Assembly (NCBI GenBank): GCA_015231915.1
Contig: JADGAR010000016.1
Span: 1-64,000 of the forward strand
Source: Magnetococcales bacterium
GTDB taxonomy: Bacteria; Pseudomonadota; Magnetococcia; Magnetococcales; Magnetaquicoccaceae
Direction of reading: 5' to 3'
DNA length: 64,000 bases
Shown here piece after piece: positions 34,904 through 42,944 of the stretch; position 1 is the first letter of the stretch; every line of letters starts with the position of its first letter. The notes beneath the pieces were generated by a model that was given only the letters and a program-made list of their open reading frames with translations, was not told where the DNA came from and ran no database searches. The translations under genes and the position numbers were made by a program.

Positions 34904-37900
34904 TCACTCCGTCACCTTGTACCAATACCGCCGATAGCGGGCATTCAATTTCGGGCCGATGGGTTCGTCCACGCGCACGCCGGAGACCACGCCGGTCATG
35001 GTCTGGCCGCCAATCTGCACGATCACCGGCGTCGGCGGCGGCAGGAATCCGCCGCCAGGATGAATCTGCGCCCGATCCACGCCGGTGGTCTTGCTGTCGG
35101 TGTTGCGATCCGCTACGGCAGTGGCGTCGGAAAACTTGACCTGATAGGCCCGCGCCAACCCCAGATTGCTCACGCAACTGGTCTGATCCACCACCGAGGC
35201 GGCTTGATGGGTGTTGAAAAACGTGGTGCCGTTGATGGTGATGGCGTGACTCACCAGCTTCTCCCCCTCCAGCAACTTGATGTACCACCCCTTGGCGGCA
35301 GTCAGAGCGGCCTGGGCCGTGGACGAGGTCTCCCCGCCGGTGCAGGCAGTGGCGTCCTGTATGCAGTCGGAAGTGGCATCGAACAGATCGGCCTCCGTGA
35401 TGTCCGCCGCCGTGGAGGTGGTGCCGGTGTTGACATCCTTGAACATGTACATCCGATTCTCCACGCTGGTGTCCAAAGGATGCTCCCGATCCCCGCTGCC
35501 GATCAAAACCGCATCGTACCCCTTGTCGTACACCACGTCCGGCGGATAGAGAAATTTGCGCAAACCGTGGGGAATGTCTGCGGGATCCGCGATGGTTGCC
35601 AGCCGGGTGACCGTCCAGGCGTTCACGTCGGCAGACGCCATGTTGATCCGCCAGACATTGCCTCCGGTATCCCCCACATAGCCCCGGTTGATGATCGTAC
35701 CCCCGTTGTTGGTCATGACCGTGACATCGCTTGGAATGCTGTAATTCATGCCGCTGACGGTCAGATACGGATGGGTGCCGCTATCTTCGACCGCACGGCC
35801 CGGACCGGCCTGCCACAAGATGTTCCCGGTGGCCGCGTCCACCACGAAGATCCCCCGCCCCATGCTGCGCGAATAAACCGCTGTCCCGGTGGTGACCGTG
35901 GTGGCGGAAACGGCGGTCACGATGCTCTGGGGCGTGATGTCCTCCACCGTGGGATCATAACCCGCCCCGAAAATCAACACCGGATTGCCGCCATTGGCGG
36001 CAAACTGGCTGATCACCCGCGGCTCCGACCAGGTGTAGCCCAACTCCGTGAAACCCGTCGCGTTGTTGTCCTTCTTCCACAAGAATTTCGGGGCCTCCGG
36101 TTCCGTGATGTCCAGGGCGTAAAGGAAACGACCGCCACGCCGCATGCCGATAAACAGCCACACCTTGTCTCCGTCCGCCGCCAACAACTTGCCGTCGTTG
36201 TTGGCGTCCAGCACATAGGAACCGATCGCCCCATCCGCGAAATATGGCTTCTTGTTGGCACTGGAGATGATGGGATCGTTGTTGCGCAACCGCTTCAGAT
36301 AGGGGAAAAACTCCGTGGGAATGAAACCCCAGACCTCATGGCCCGGATCGGCCTGTCCCGACTCGCTGGAAAAACCGCCCTTGACCGCGCGGAACACCCC
36401 GTCGTTGGCCCCGTAAAAGACCATGACATCGTGGTCCGTGCCGTAGCGGTTGTAGTTGATCACCGCCGGCTTGGAGTGCAACACGTCGTTATGGACCGAA
36501 GCGCGCACATCGGTGGAGGAGGCATTGGTGTTCTCGTCTTCGTAATTGTCCTCGCCCCGCACCCAGTTGATGAGGCCCTCCCTGGACGACTCGGCGGCGA
36601 CCACACCGGCCTCCTCGGCGGTGATGACCCCGGAAGCCGCCCCCTGGGCCGACGCCAGGGGATAGGTGAAATGATCCACGTCCGTCACGGCGATGGTGAA
36701 GGTCCCGTTGAACGCGGTGGGCGTGGCACCGGCAATGGTGATGGGAGCACCGTCGGCAAAACCGTGGGCAACCGCCGTGGCCCTGGCGGTGGTGGAGGAT
36801 TTGCCCGCAATGAGGGTCCCGCTGGCGGCCTGTTGGGGAGCAGATCCCAGGGCGTACTTGAAGTGGTCGGCATCCAGCACCGTTACCACGAAAGAACCGT
36901 TGTAGACCGTTGGGGTGGCCCCGGAGACGGTGATGGTATCGCCGGTGGCATAGCCGTGCCCGGTCAGGGTGGCGAATGCGGTGGGAGTGGCAAGGCGCGC
37001 CGTGATGGTCCCACTGCCCGGGGTGGGGGTGGAGGCCAGAATATAACTGAAACTGTCATCGTTGATTTTGATGATGGCATAGGTACCATTATAGTCATTG
37101 GGAGTCGCCCCGCTGATGGTGACCAGATCATTGGTGGCAAAACCGTGTCCGGGGACCACTGCCGTGACCTGATTGGAGGTCCCCCTGGAGGCGGTGATAC
37201 CGGTGCCGGTCTGGGGTGGCAGGGCGGTCGCGGTGGTATAAGTGAAAGTGGTGGCCCCGGTGACAGCGACAACATAAGAACCGTTGTAATCCGTGGGCGA
37301 GGCATTATTGATCGTAACGGTATCGCCACTGGCAAAACCATGGGCCGCAGCCGTGGTGGCGGTCACGGTGGCACTGCCCTTGGTGGCGGTGATGGTGCCT
37401 GTGGCGTTGGCCATCTGGGAGGCGGCATAGGTGAAGGTGTTGACAGTGGGCACGGACACTACCGTGACATTGCCGTTGTATCCGGACGGCGCAGCCCCGG
37501 CGATGGTGACGGTGTCCCCCACCGCGTAACCATGCGCACTGACCGTGGCGGTGGCCGTCGAGGTCTGGCCGGAGGCGGTCCCGAAAGCGGTGGGCACACT
37601 TAACGGTGCGACAGTGGTGAAACGAAAAGTGTTGGCATCCTGCACCGTGACCGAATAGGTGCCGTTGAAGCCGGTGGGGGTCGCCCCGGAGATGGTGACG
37701 GACTGGCCGGAGACGAAGCCGTGTCCGGTGACCGTGGCCGTGACCAGGGAACTGGTGGTGGTGGAGGTGCCGGAATTGCAGTCGTTGGCGGAACCGTTGG
37801 CGATTGAATAACGGAATTTATTGCTGTCCACCACCGTGATGCTGAAGGTCCCGGAATAGCGATCATTGCAGGTCGGGGCAGAGATGGTGACGGTCTGGCC

Positions 37901-39682
37901 GCTGGAATAGCCATGACTGTTGATGGTCAACTCGGCGGTGCCATTGCTGGGCCGGGTCAGCAGGGAGATGCTCTTGACCACCGGGGAGTTGCTCAGGTTG
38001 CTGATCGCGCTGCTCCTGGTGGTGGTCAGGGAGGTGACGCTCTTGGTGACCGACCCGTTGCTCAGGCTGTTGACGGCCACCGATCCTGCGGCTGTGGCAA
38101 GCGACGTGACGGATTTGATGTCCGCAAGCGCCGTGATGGTCTTCTCCTCTATGGCGGTCAACGGGGAGACGGTGTGAACGTTGAGGTTCAGGCTGGCCGA
38201 GGTGATGTCGGCGTTGGCCGTGTTGAAGGGATAGAGGGAGAGGGCATCCCCGCTGGCGCAAAGCCCGGTGCAGGTATAGAGTGTGCGCGCGGTCTGGCTG
38301 ACAGCGTAGGCGTTACGCACCATTTGCGCCACCCCGCCCTTTTCCACCAGATCGCCGTCCGGCATGTCGGAAGAGCCGCCGGCGCCGTTCTCCGAGCTGT
38401 CGCGGAAATCCCAGAAGCTGGAACTGGTGGTCCAGAAACTGGTGACATCCGGGTTCAAGAACCCGGTGCTGGTGTTTTCCGCCTTCACGGAGTTCTTGTC
38501 CGCCAGAAAGAGATCCCCGGTGGCAGAATCATAACCGAGTTGATAACATTTCAGGTTGCCATACCAGCGCGGCCTTTTCTGGCTGTCCGGACGGAACATC
38601 CCCACGTAGACCTGGTTGAGGTTGGTGCCGCGCACGTTCACGCTCACCGGCAGGGTGGTGGCGGCGAACACGCTGTTGACCGCCTGAATCTCCTGAAAAA
38701 TCTCGTTGAGGGCATTGATGATGGCCTGCCCGGAATTGCCGCTGGAAACGGCGAAATAACGCCCCTGCCCCTTGTTGGCCATGCTCTTGAGCAGGGCGGT
38801 CATGTCCGGCCCCTGGCCGGTGACGATGGGATCCACCTCCACGACGTAGGTATGGACCGACTGGGTGCCGTCCTTGGCGCTGCTCACGTCGGCGGTGGCC
38901 AGGTAGTTGGCCCACTCGTCGGCCCAGTTGCCCTGCTGGCCGCTGGGCGAAAGCGCGATCGTGCCCGGAGGCGTGGACCCGGTCAAGGCGGCCAGCTTGT
39001 CCTCTGAGGTCCTGCGGGCCGTGGCGTTTTCGTTGGCGGGGCCGTTGCTGATGTAGATGATGAAATTCTTCTGGCAGCCGGAGGCGATGGGCGAATTGTA
39101 CAAAGAGGTGGCCGTGGGATTGGCCGGCAGGGCATAACTGCCCAGATTGTTGGCGGAGGCCGGATTGTTGGTGGCGTTGTTTTCGTAGTCGGTCTTGATC
39201 TTGCCGTAACCGGCACGGGAGGCGGCCCCGGAATAGTAGAGAAACGACTCGTACATGGCCAGACCGGTGGTGGCGTTGTTGCCCTTGTCGTTGAGGATGT
39301 CGAGGGCGTTGACCATGTCGGCCAGGACGGTCTTGTTGGTGTTGGTCATCTGGCGCATGGCGAAGCGGACATAGCCGCCATCCACGTTGTCGTTGGGATT
39401 GCCGGTTTCGGGGAACATCATCAATCCCACATTGAAGATGTCGTTGAGGTTCTGCACCACCGAGACCAGGGCGGATTTTTCGTTGACGAAGGGCTGGTTC
39501 CAGTTGGCGGTGTTGTCCAGGACGATCAGGACATTGGGGCGATCCGCAGTGATGTTGGGATTGCTCAGGAAGAGGTCCGTGTCGTCGTTCACCGGGTCGA
39601 AGGCGGCCCGCGCCACGCCCGCCAGCGTCAACCCCAGACAGAGGGAGAGCAGTAATCCGATGATCCAGCGTCTCACGTTCAT
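34904..39682 (-). CDS. pilY1: PilY1-like type IV pilus tip adhesin/assembly protein with FCCH-like repeats
   Basis: A secreted 1592-residue PilY1-family protein. A signal peptide (MNVRRWIIGLLLSLCLGLTL) is followed by a vWA-like domain (PNVLIVLDNTANWNQP). The C-terminal PilY1 beta-propeller runs from about residue 1080, with GANDGVFRAVKGG, EVWGFIPTEFFPYLKRL and the calcium-loop-like LDANNDGKLLAADGDKVW, and reaches the end. Between them lie seven tandem modules of about 65 residues (residues about 580-1020), each with an HG(F/Y)..GD.V.I.GA.P..YNG pattern. PilY1 promotes pilus assembly and surface adhesion. It is the last gene of the pilE-fimT-pilV-pilW-pilX-pilY1 operon. Confidence 0.92.
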   Translation of the reverse strand: MNVRRWIIGLLLSLCLGLTLAGVARAAFDPVNDDTDLFLSNPNITADRPNVLIVLDNTANWNQPFVNEKSALVSVVQNLNDIFNVGLMMFPETGNPNDNVDGGYVRFAMRQMTNTNKTVLADMVNALDILNDKGNNATTGLAMYESFLYYSGAASRAGYGKIKTDYENNATNNPASANNLGSYALPANPTATSLYNSPIASGCQKNFIIYISNGPANENATARRTSEDKLAALTGSTPPGTIALSPSGQQGNWADEWANYLATADVSSAKDGTQSVHTYVVEVDPIVTGQGPDMTALLKSMANKGQGRYFAVSSGNSGQAIINALNEIFQEIQAVNSVFAATTLPVSVNVRGTNLNQVYVGMFRPDSQKRPRWYGNLKCYQLGYDSATGDLFLADKNSVKAENTSTGFLNPDVTSFWTTSSSFWDFRDSSENGAGGSSDMPDGDLVEKGGVAQMVRNAYAVSQTARTLYTCTGLCASGDALSLYPFNTANADITSASLNLNVHTVSPLTAIEEKTITALADIKSVTSLATAAGSVAVNSLSNGSVTKSVTSLTTTRSSAISNLSNSPVVKSISLLTRPSNGTAELTINSHGYSSGQTVTISAPTCNDRYSGTFSITVVDSNKFRYSIANGSANDCNSGTSTTTSSLVTATVTGHGFVSGQSVTISGATPTGFNGTYSVTVQDANTFRFTTVAPLSVPTAFGTASGQTSTATATVSAHGYAVGDTVTIAGAAPSGYNGNVTVVSVPTVNTFTYAASQMANATGTITATKGSATVTATTAAAHGFASGDTVTINNASPTDYNGSYVVAVTGATTFTYTTATALPPQTGTGITASRGTSNQVTAVVPGHGFATNDLVTISGATPNDYNGTYAIIKINDDSFSYILASTPTPGSGTITARLATPTAFATLTGHGYATGDTITVSGATPTVYNGSFVVTVLDADHFKYALGSAPQQAASGTLIAGKSSTTARATAVAHGFADGAPITIAGATPTAFNGTFTIAVTDVDHFTYPLASAQGAASGVITAEEAGVVAAESSREGLINWVRGEDNYEDENTNASSTDVRASVHNDVLHSKPAVINYNRYGTDHDVMVFYGANDGVFRAVKGGFSSESGQADPGHEVWGFIPTEFFPYLKRLRNNDPIISSANKKPYFADGAIGSYVLDANNDGKLLAADGDKVWLFIGMRRGGRFLYALDITEPEAPKFLWKKDNNATGFTELGYTWSEPRVISQFAANGGNPVLIFGAGYDPTVEDITPQSIVTAVSATTVTTGTAVYSRSMGRGIFVVDAATGNILWQAGPGRAVEDSGTHPYLTVSGMNYSIPSDVTVMTNNGGTIINRGYVGDTGGNVWRINMASADVNAWTVTRLATIADPADIPHGLRKFLYPPDVVYDKGYDAVLIGSGDREHPLDTSVENRMYMFKDVNTGTTSTAADITEADLFDATSDCIQDATACTGGETSSTAQAALTAAKGWYIKLLEGEKLVSHAITINGTTFFNTHQAASVVDQTSCVSNLGLARAYQVKFSDATAVADRNTDSKTTGVDRAQIHPGGGFLPPPTPVIVQIGGQTMTGVVSGVRVDEPIGPKLNARYRRYWYKVTE
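36620..37940 (-). repeat. Seven FCCH-like modules within pilY1
   Basis: Seven in-frame modules of about 195 bases, each recognisable by HGY/HGF followed by a Gly-Asp/Gln turn, VTI.GA.P, and YNG or FNG. They resemble the E1-FCCH-type beta module seen in bacterial surface and phage tail proteins. Sequence drift between copies is considerable, so the expansion is not recent. Confidence 0.8.
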
Positions 39683-39700
39683 GGCCGCACCTCTCGCTCG

Positions 39701-40150
39701 CTACAATTGGGGCACGCAGGTGGGACAGCACGACCCGACCAGTTGCCGCACCTGAATGCCCTGATGAATGGTGGATTTCGCTCCGGTGGCGCTGTTGGTG
39801 ATGGTGGCCTGCAACTCCCAGACGTTGTCCCTGGGGGCCATGGACCAGACCGCGCTGCTGCCGGTGGCGACCTGTGAATGAATGCATTGCGGGGCGGCCA
39901 GGGTACCCGTGTCCGCCCCTTCCGTGAAGGATTGCGAGGGCGTATCCACCGAAAAATTGGCGCTGCTCGAAATGAAGAACTCCAGCGCCCGCTGGGAGGC
40001 CGCATCCATGTTCTTCACGGTCTGGGTGTTGCCGATGATGCGCAATTGCACGGTGCTCACGTTCAGCGAAGTGACCACCAACAGGGTCAGGACGATCAGA
40101 ATGACCAGGCTGGTCAGCAGGGTGGCGGCGCCTTGCGATGGGTGGTTCAT
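39701..40150 (-). CDS. pilX: PilX-like minor pilus protein
   Basis: A 149-residue minor pilin-like protein. The N-terminus MNHPSQGAATLLTSLVILIV has the G-A-A-T-L-L variant of the prepilin hydrophobic helix seen in PilX (no Glu5). SLNVSTVQLRIIGNTQ and AASQRALEFFISS follow the usual PilX helix. C-terminal Cys pair (GSCCPTC). The ATG at 40150 overlaps the pilW stop by 4 bases and has an AAGGAG site 7 bases upstream. It lies 18 bases before pilY1. Confidence 0.85.
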   Translation of the reverse strand: MNHPSQGAATLLTSLVILIVLTLLVVTSLNVSTVQLRIIGNTQTVKNMDAASQRALEFFISSSANFSVDTPSQSFTEGADTGTLAAPQCIHSQVATGSSAVWSMAPRDNVWELQATITNSATGAKSTIHQGIQVRQLVGSCCPTCVPQL

Positions 40151-41262
40151 TCCACGCTCCTTGGTCCCGCGAGGTTGACCAACCGCACCTCGCTGCTGAA
40201 GAGATGGCGTTTGTAATACTGATTGTTGCCAGTGAACGGGCCGAAGATGTCGTCTCCCAAGGTATAGGTCTTGTCGTCCACCTGGCCGGTATCGCTTTGC
40301 GGAGTACGCACCAGCAGATACACCTGCACCGCGACCACGGAGTTCCACTGGCTCCACGGGGTGGCCGTGGTGGCAAAGGGGGGTTCGGGAATGCCGTCAC
40401 CGTCCAGCCCGGTTTGATCCTTGAGGTTGACGATGCCCGCGACAAGGTCGAGACCGTATTTCAGTTTCATGGCCTCGACCCCCTCGGCAAGCGGAATGAT
40501 TATCATGGTTGTGACACCACCATCGACAGAGAGTTCCAGGCGTTTCAGGGTGGGAATGGTGTCGTCGCCAGCGGCGCAGACCCCGTTTGCGCCGCTGCCC
40601 GAACTGCATGGGGCGACGAAATAGACATGCACCCGGTATTTGCGGATCTCGGCTGCCGTGCCGTCCAGTTTGGTGATGGTGGCGCTGCCGGCGGTCACCG
40701 TGCCATCTTGAATCGAGTGGGTGATGGCGCCGTTCTTGAGGATGCCGGCCTGGGTGACGTTGGCCTGCAGGTAAATGACCCCGGTCTCCCCGGCGCCGGT
40801 CAGGGGCTGGGTCTCGACGCGCCGCACCACCACGATGTCCGAGCCGGGCTGCTGGTTGGCGGCGGTCAACAGGGCGGCACAAGAGGTCGCGGAAAAATCC
40901 ACCACGTCGTTGAGGGAGGCCGGGCGATAGCCGTGCACCGGCATGGCCATGGCATACAGGAGATCGGCGTGGTCGGTGGTGTTGCAGGGATCCGGGGCCG
41001 AGGTGCCAGGATAGGTCTGGGAATTGAAGAAATGGGTGCCGAAATAACCGGCATTGCGCAGGTCGTCGTACAGTTCGTTCACGGCGAAATGGCCGTTGAG
41101 GAGCATCTGGCCGGCTTGATCGAGATCTTTTTGCGATCGGGAGGAGTTGGCCAGCATGGAGATGATGCCCATCAGGATCACCAGGCCGATGGAGAGGGAG
41201 ATCATCACCTCCACCAGGGAGAATCCCGCAATTGCGGTCGAGGAGGGGCGGTTCGGGTTCAT
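40147..41262 (-). CDS. pilW: PilW-like minor pilin
   Basis: A 371-residue prepilin. The class III signal is AIAGFSLVEVMISLSIGLVI, cleaved after Gly with Glu at +5, followed by a hydrophobic helix. DLRNAGYFG downstream is a PilW hallmark. The C-terminal half is beta-rich, with acid-rich loops and an internal Cys pair region (APCSSGSGANGVC). It overlaps pilV upstream and pilX downstream by 4 bases. Member of the minor pilin complex that primes type IV pilus assembly. Confidence 0.9.
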   Translation of the reverse strand: MNPNRPSSTAIAGFSLVEVMISLSIGLVILMGIISMLANSSRSQKDLDQAGQMLLNGHFAVNELYDDLRNAGYFGTHFFNSQTYPGTSAPDPCNTTDHADLLYAMAMPVHGYRPASLNDVVDFSATSCAALLTAANQQPGSDIVVVRRVETQPLTGAGETGVIYLQANVTQAGILKNGAITHSIQDGTVTAGSATITKLDGTAAEIRKYRVHVYFVAPCSSGSGANGVCAAGDDTIPTLKRLELSVDGGVTTMIIIPLAEGVEAMKLKYGLDLVAGIVNLKDQTGLDGDGIPEPPFATTATPWSQWNSVVAVQVYLLVRTPQSDTGQVDDKTYTLGDDIFGPFTGNNQYYKRHLFSSEVRLVNLAGPRSVE

Positions 41263-41921
41263 GTGCCTGCTCCTGCATGCGTTGCCAGGGACGCGGCGGT
41301 GAGATTGGCGAAGCGTACCGTGGTGGTCACCGCGCGCCGCCAGGCGTCCGAAGAACCGTAAAGGTTGTTGGCGCAGGCCGCCGTGGGTGCCTGGGTGGCG
41401 GCCATGCCCTGCCAGGCCACGGTGATGGTGTACAGCCCGGTTCCGGAAATGAGGGCACCCACGCTGTCGGACAATTCACTGGCGGCATCGTAGCTGATGC
41501 AGGCCCTGGCTCCGATCATCGGGCGGACGCTGGCGCCCGCCTTGGTTTCCGCCGATCCCAGCAGCCGGTCTTGCAGGGCCTGGATGGTGGTATCGGCGAG
41601 ATCGTTGTACTGCCAGATGGTGCCTGCCGCGCAGCCGACCGGGAGGGTGACGGTGCCGTCCACGCCGATGTAGGGGGTGCCGTTGGTCAGGTTGGTGGTG
41701 AAGCGGAAGCAGGAGAGGGTATTGCGGTTGACATTGAGGTGTTGCACGATCTCATCGAGGATGATCAGGGCCTGGGAGCGCTGGTAGGCCTCGAAGCCTG
41801 CCACATGGACGCGGCTGATCACGCCGGCCATCCCCATCAGGCCCACCGAGACGACCAGCATGGTGATGAGGATCTCCAGCAGGGAGAAGCCGCGCATTCG
41901 GGATGGAGAGATGGCGTTCAT
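41259..41921 (-). CDS. pilV: PilV-like minor pilin
   Basis: A 220-residue prepilin with cleavage motif MRGFSLLEILITMLVVSVGL (Glu at +5) and the PilV-typical helix continuation GLMGMAGVI. Predicted periplasmic domain contains Cys residues (LSCFRF, VGCAAG, ARACISYD, TAACANN) that could form disulfides. It starts 2 bases from the fimT stop and overlaps the pilW start by 4 bases. Part of the minor pilin set. Confidence 0.88.
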   Translation of the reverse strand: MNAISPSRMRGFSLLEILITMLVVSVGLMGMAGVISRVHVAGFEAYQRSQALIILDEIVQHLNVNRNTLSCFRFTTNLTNGTPYIGVDGTVTLPVGCAAGTIWQYNDLADTTIQALQDRLLGSAETKAGASVRPMIGARACISYDAASELSDSVGALISGTGLYTITVAWQGMAATQAPTAACANNLYGSSDAWRRAVTTTVRFANLTAASLATHAGAGT

Positions 41922-41922
41922 G

Positions 41923-42402
41923 TCAGTTGCACCCGTTGTTCGGATCCGCGTCGCCGTCGATCTTGACGTGGGCCATGCCGCTCACCCCGACGGTCACGCA
42001 GCGCATGGCGACACCCGTGTTGTCGGCGATATAGGCATTGAAGGCGCTCACGGTGGCTGCGGGACGGCCATTGGCCTGGAAGGTGATCGTACCGCCCGGC
42101 ACGGAGAAGGTCACGTCCGGGCGTGCATCCATGGATTTGAGCACAGCCCCTCCCGCCTGGACGGTCCAACCCCCGGACCAGCCGCCAGCGGAGGGGACGA
42201 TATCGACGTTGCCGCTGCGTTTGATCGCCTCGCTGCGGGCATAGGCCAGGCTCATTTGGTAATCGGAGATGCTGTTCTTGATCTTTTGTGTCTGGATGAT
42301 GTCGCGCAGGTAGGGCACCCCCATGACGAGCAAGATGGCGACGATGCTCAGGGTGATCAGCAGTTCCAGCAGGGTGAATCCGTCATGGGGCGCTTTGTCC
42401 AT
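41923..42402 (-). CDS. fimT: FimT/GspH-like minor pseudopilin
   Basis: A 159-residue prepilin. DGFTLLELLITLSIVAILLV is the cleavage site and hydrophobic helix with Glu at +5. YARSEAIKRSGNVDIVP and the C-terminal GMAHVKIDGDADPNNGCN are typical of the FimT/GspH fold, where the arginine-containing tail has been linked to DNA binding in natural transformation in relatives. Here the tail is Asp-rich instead. It begins 30 bases after the pilE stop. Confidence 0.88.
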   Translation of the reverse strand: MDKAPHDGFTLLELLITLSIVAILLVMGVPYLRDIIQTQKIKNSISDYQMSLAYARSEAIKRSGNVDIVPSAGGWSGGWTVQAGGAVLKSMDARPDVTFSVPGGTITFQANGRPAATVSAFNAYIADNTGVAMRCVTVGVSGMAHVKIDGDADPNNGCN

Positions 42403-42432
42403 CTTTTTTCACCAGTTTTATTATATTTAAGG

Positions 42433-42858
42433 CTACCAGCCCGATGCCACCCCCGTGCGCGTTTTCACCCCGGTGTTCGTCAAGGTCATGGTTCCGTCCC
42501 CGGCCTGGGACGACGTGGCATCCGGGGTGGCGGTGATGGTGAACGTCGGGGGTGGCCCGGTAGTGGCGGTTACCGTCACTGCGTAATAGCTGTTCGAGCA
42601 GGAGGTCCCGGCGCAGGTCCAGCCGCTGTTGGAAAAATTCAGGGTGGTGAAATTGTTGGTGTAACTGGAGGCATCCAGGAGGAAGGCCTCCTGGCGGCTG
42701 GCGATGTTGACCATCAGTTGCTGGGCGTCGGAACGCCGGGATTTGGTGAGGGAATCCTGATAATTGGGCAGCGCCACCGCTGCCAGGATGGCGATGACCG
42801 CCAGGGTGATCAGCAGTTCGATGAGGGTGAAGCCGGTGGCGTGGTCATGGTGTTTCAT
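42433..42858 (-). CDS. pilE: PilE-like minor pilin (type IV pilin family)
   Basis: A 141-residue pilin. TGFTLIELLITLAVIAILAA is the prepilin peptidase site and helix (Glu at +5), followed by VALPNYQDSLTKSRRSDAQ, the classic PilE/ComP signature. One Cys pair (WTCAGTSCS) lies in the globular domain. The ATG at 42858 is chosen because AAGGAGG lies 6 bases upstream; a second ATG six bases earlier would sit on the ribosome site itself. First gene of the minor pilin operon, with a candidate promoter upstream. Confidence 0.92.
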   Translation of the reverse strand: MKHHDHATGFTLIELLITLAVIAILAAVALPNYQDSLTKSRRSDAQQLMVNIASRQEAFLLDASSYTNNFTTLNFSNSGWTCAGTSCSNSYYAVTVTATTGPPPTFTITATPDATSSQAGDGTMTLTNTGVKTRTGVASGW

Positions 42859-42881
42859 GGGCATCCTCCTTGGCTGATCGT

Positions 42882-42911
42882 ATAATACCATCAACAATGC
42901 ACGGCAGTCAC
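42882..42911 (-). promoter_or_regulatory. Candidate sigma-70 promoter for the pilE operon
   Basis: On the minus strand GTGACT, an 18-base spacer and TATTAT precede the pilE ribosome site. The -10 matches five of six consensus bases, the -35 four of six. It is the only promoter-like sequence in the 85-base gap before pilE. Confidence 0.35.
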
Positions 42912-42915
42912 CAAA

Positions 42916-42944
42916 AAAATGCATTTTCTTTCGTGATGCATTTT
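42916..42944 (-). terminator. AT-rich inverted repeat with T tract after the KGGVGR ATPase gene
   Basis: Perfect 8-base arms (AAAATGCA and TGCATTTT) separated by 13 bases sit directly after the ATPase stop codon. On the minus strand the second arm runs into seven T in a row. The stem is AT-rich, so it would be a weak intrinsic terminator; an operator role is also possible. Confidence 0.4.
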
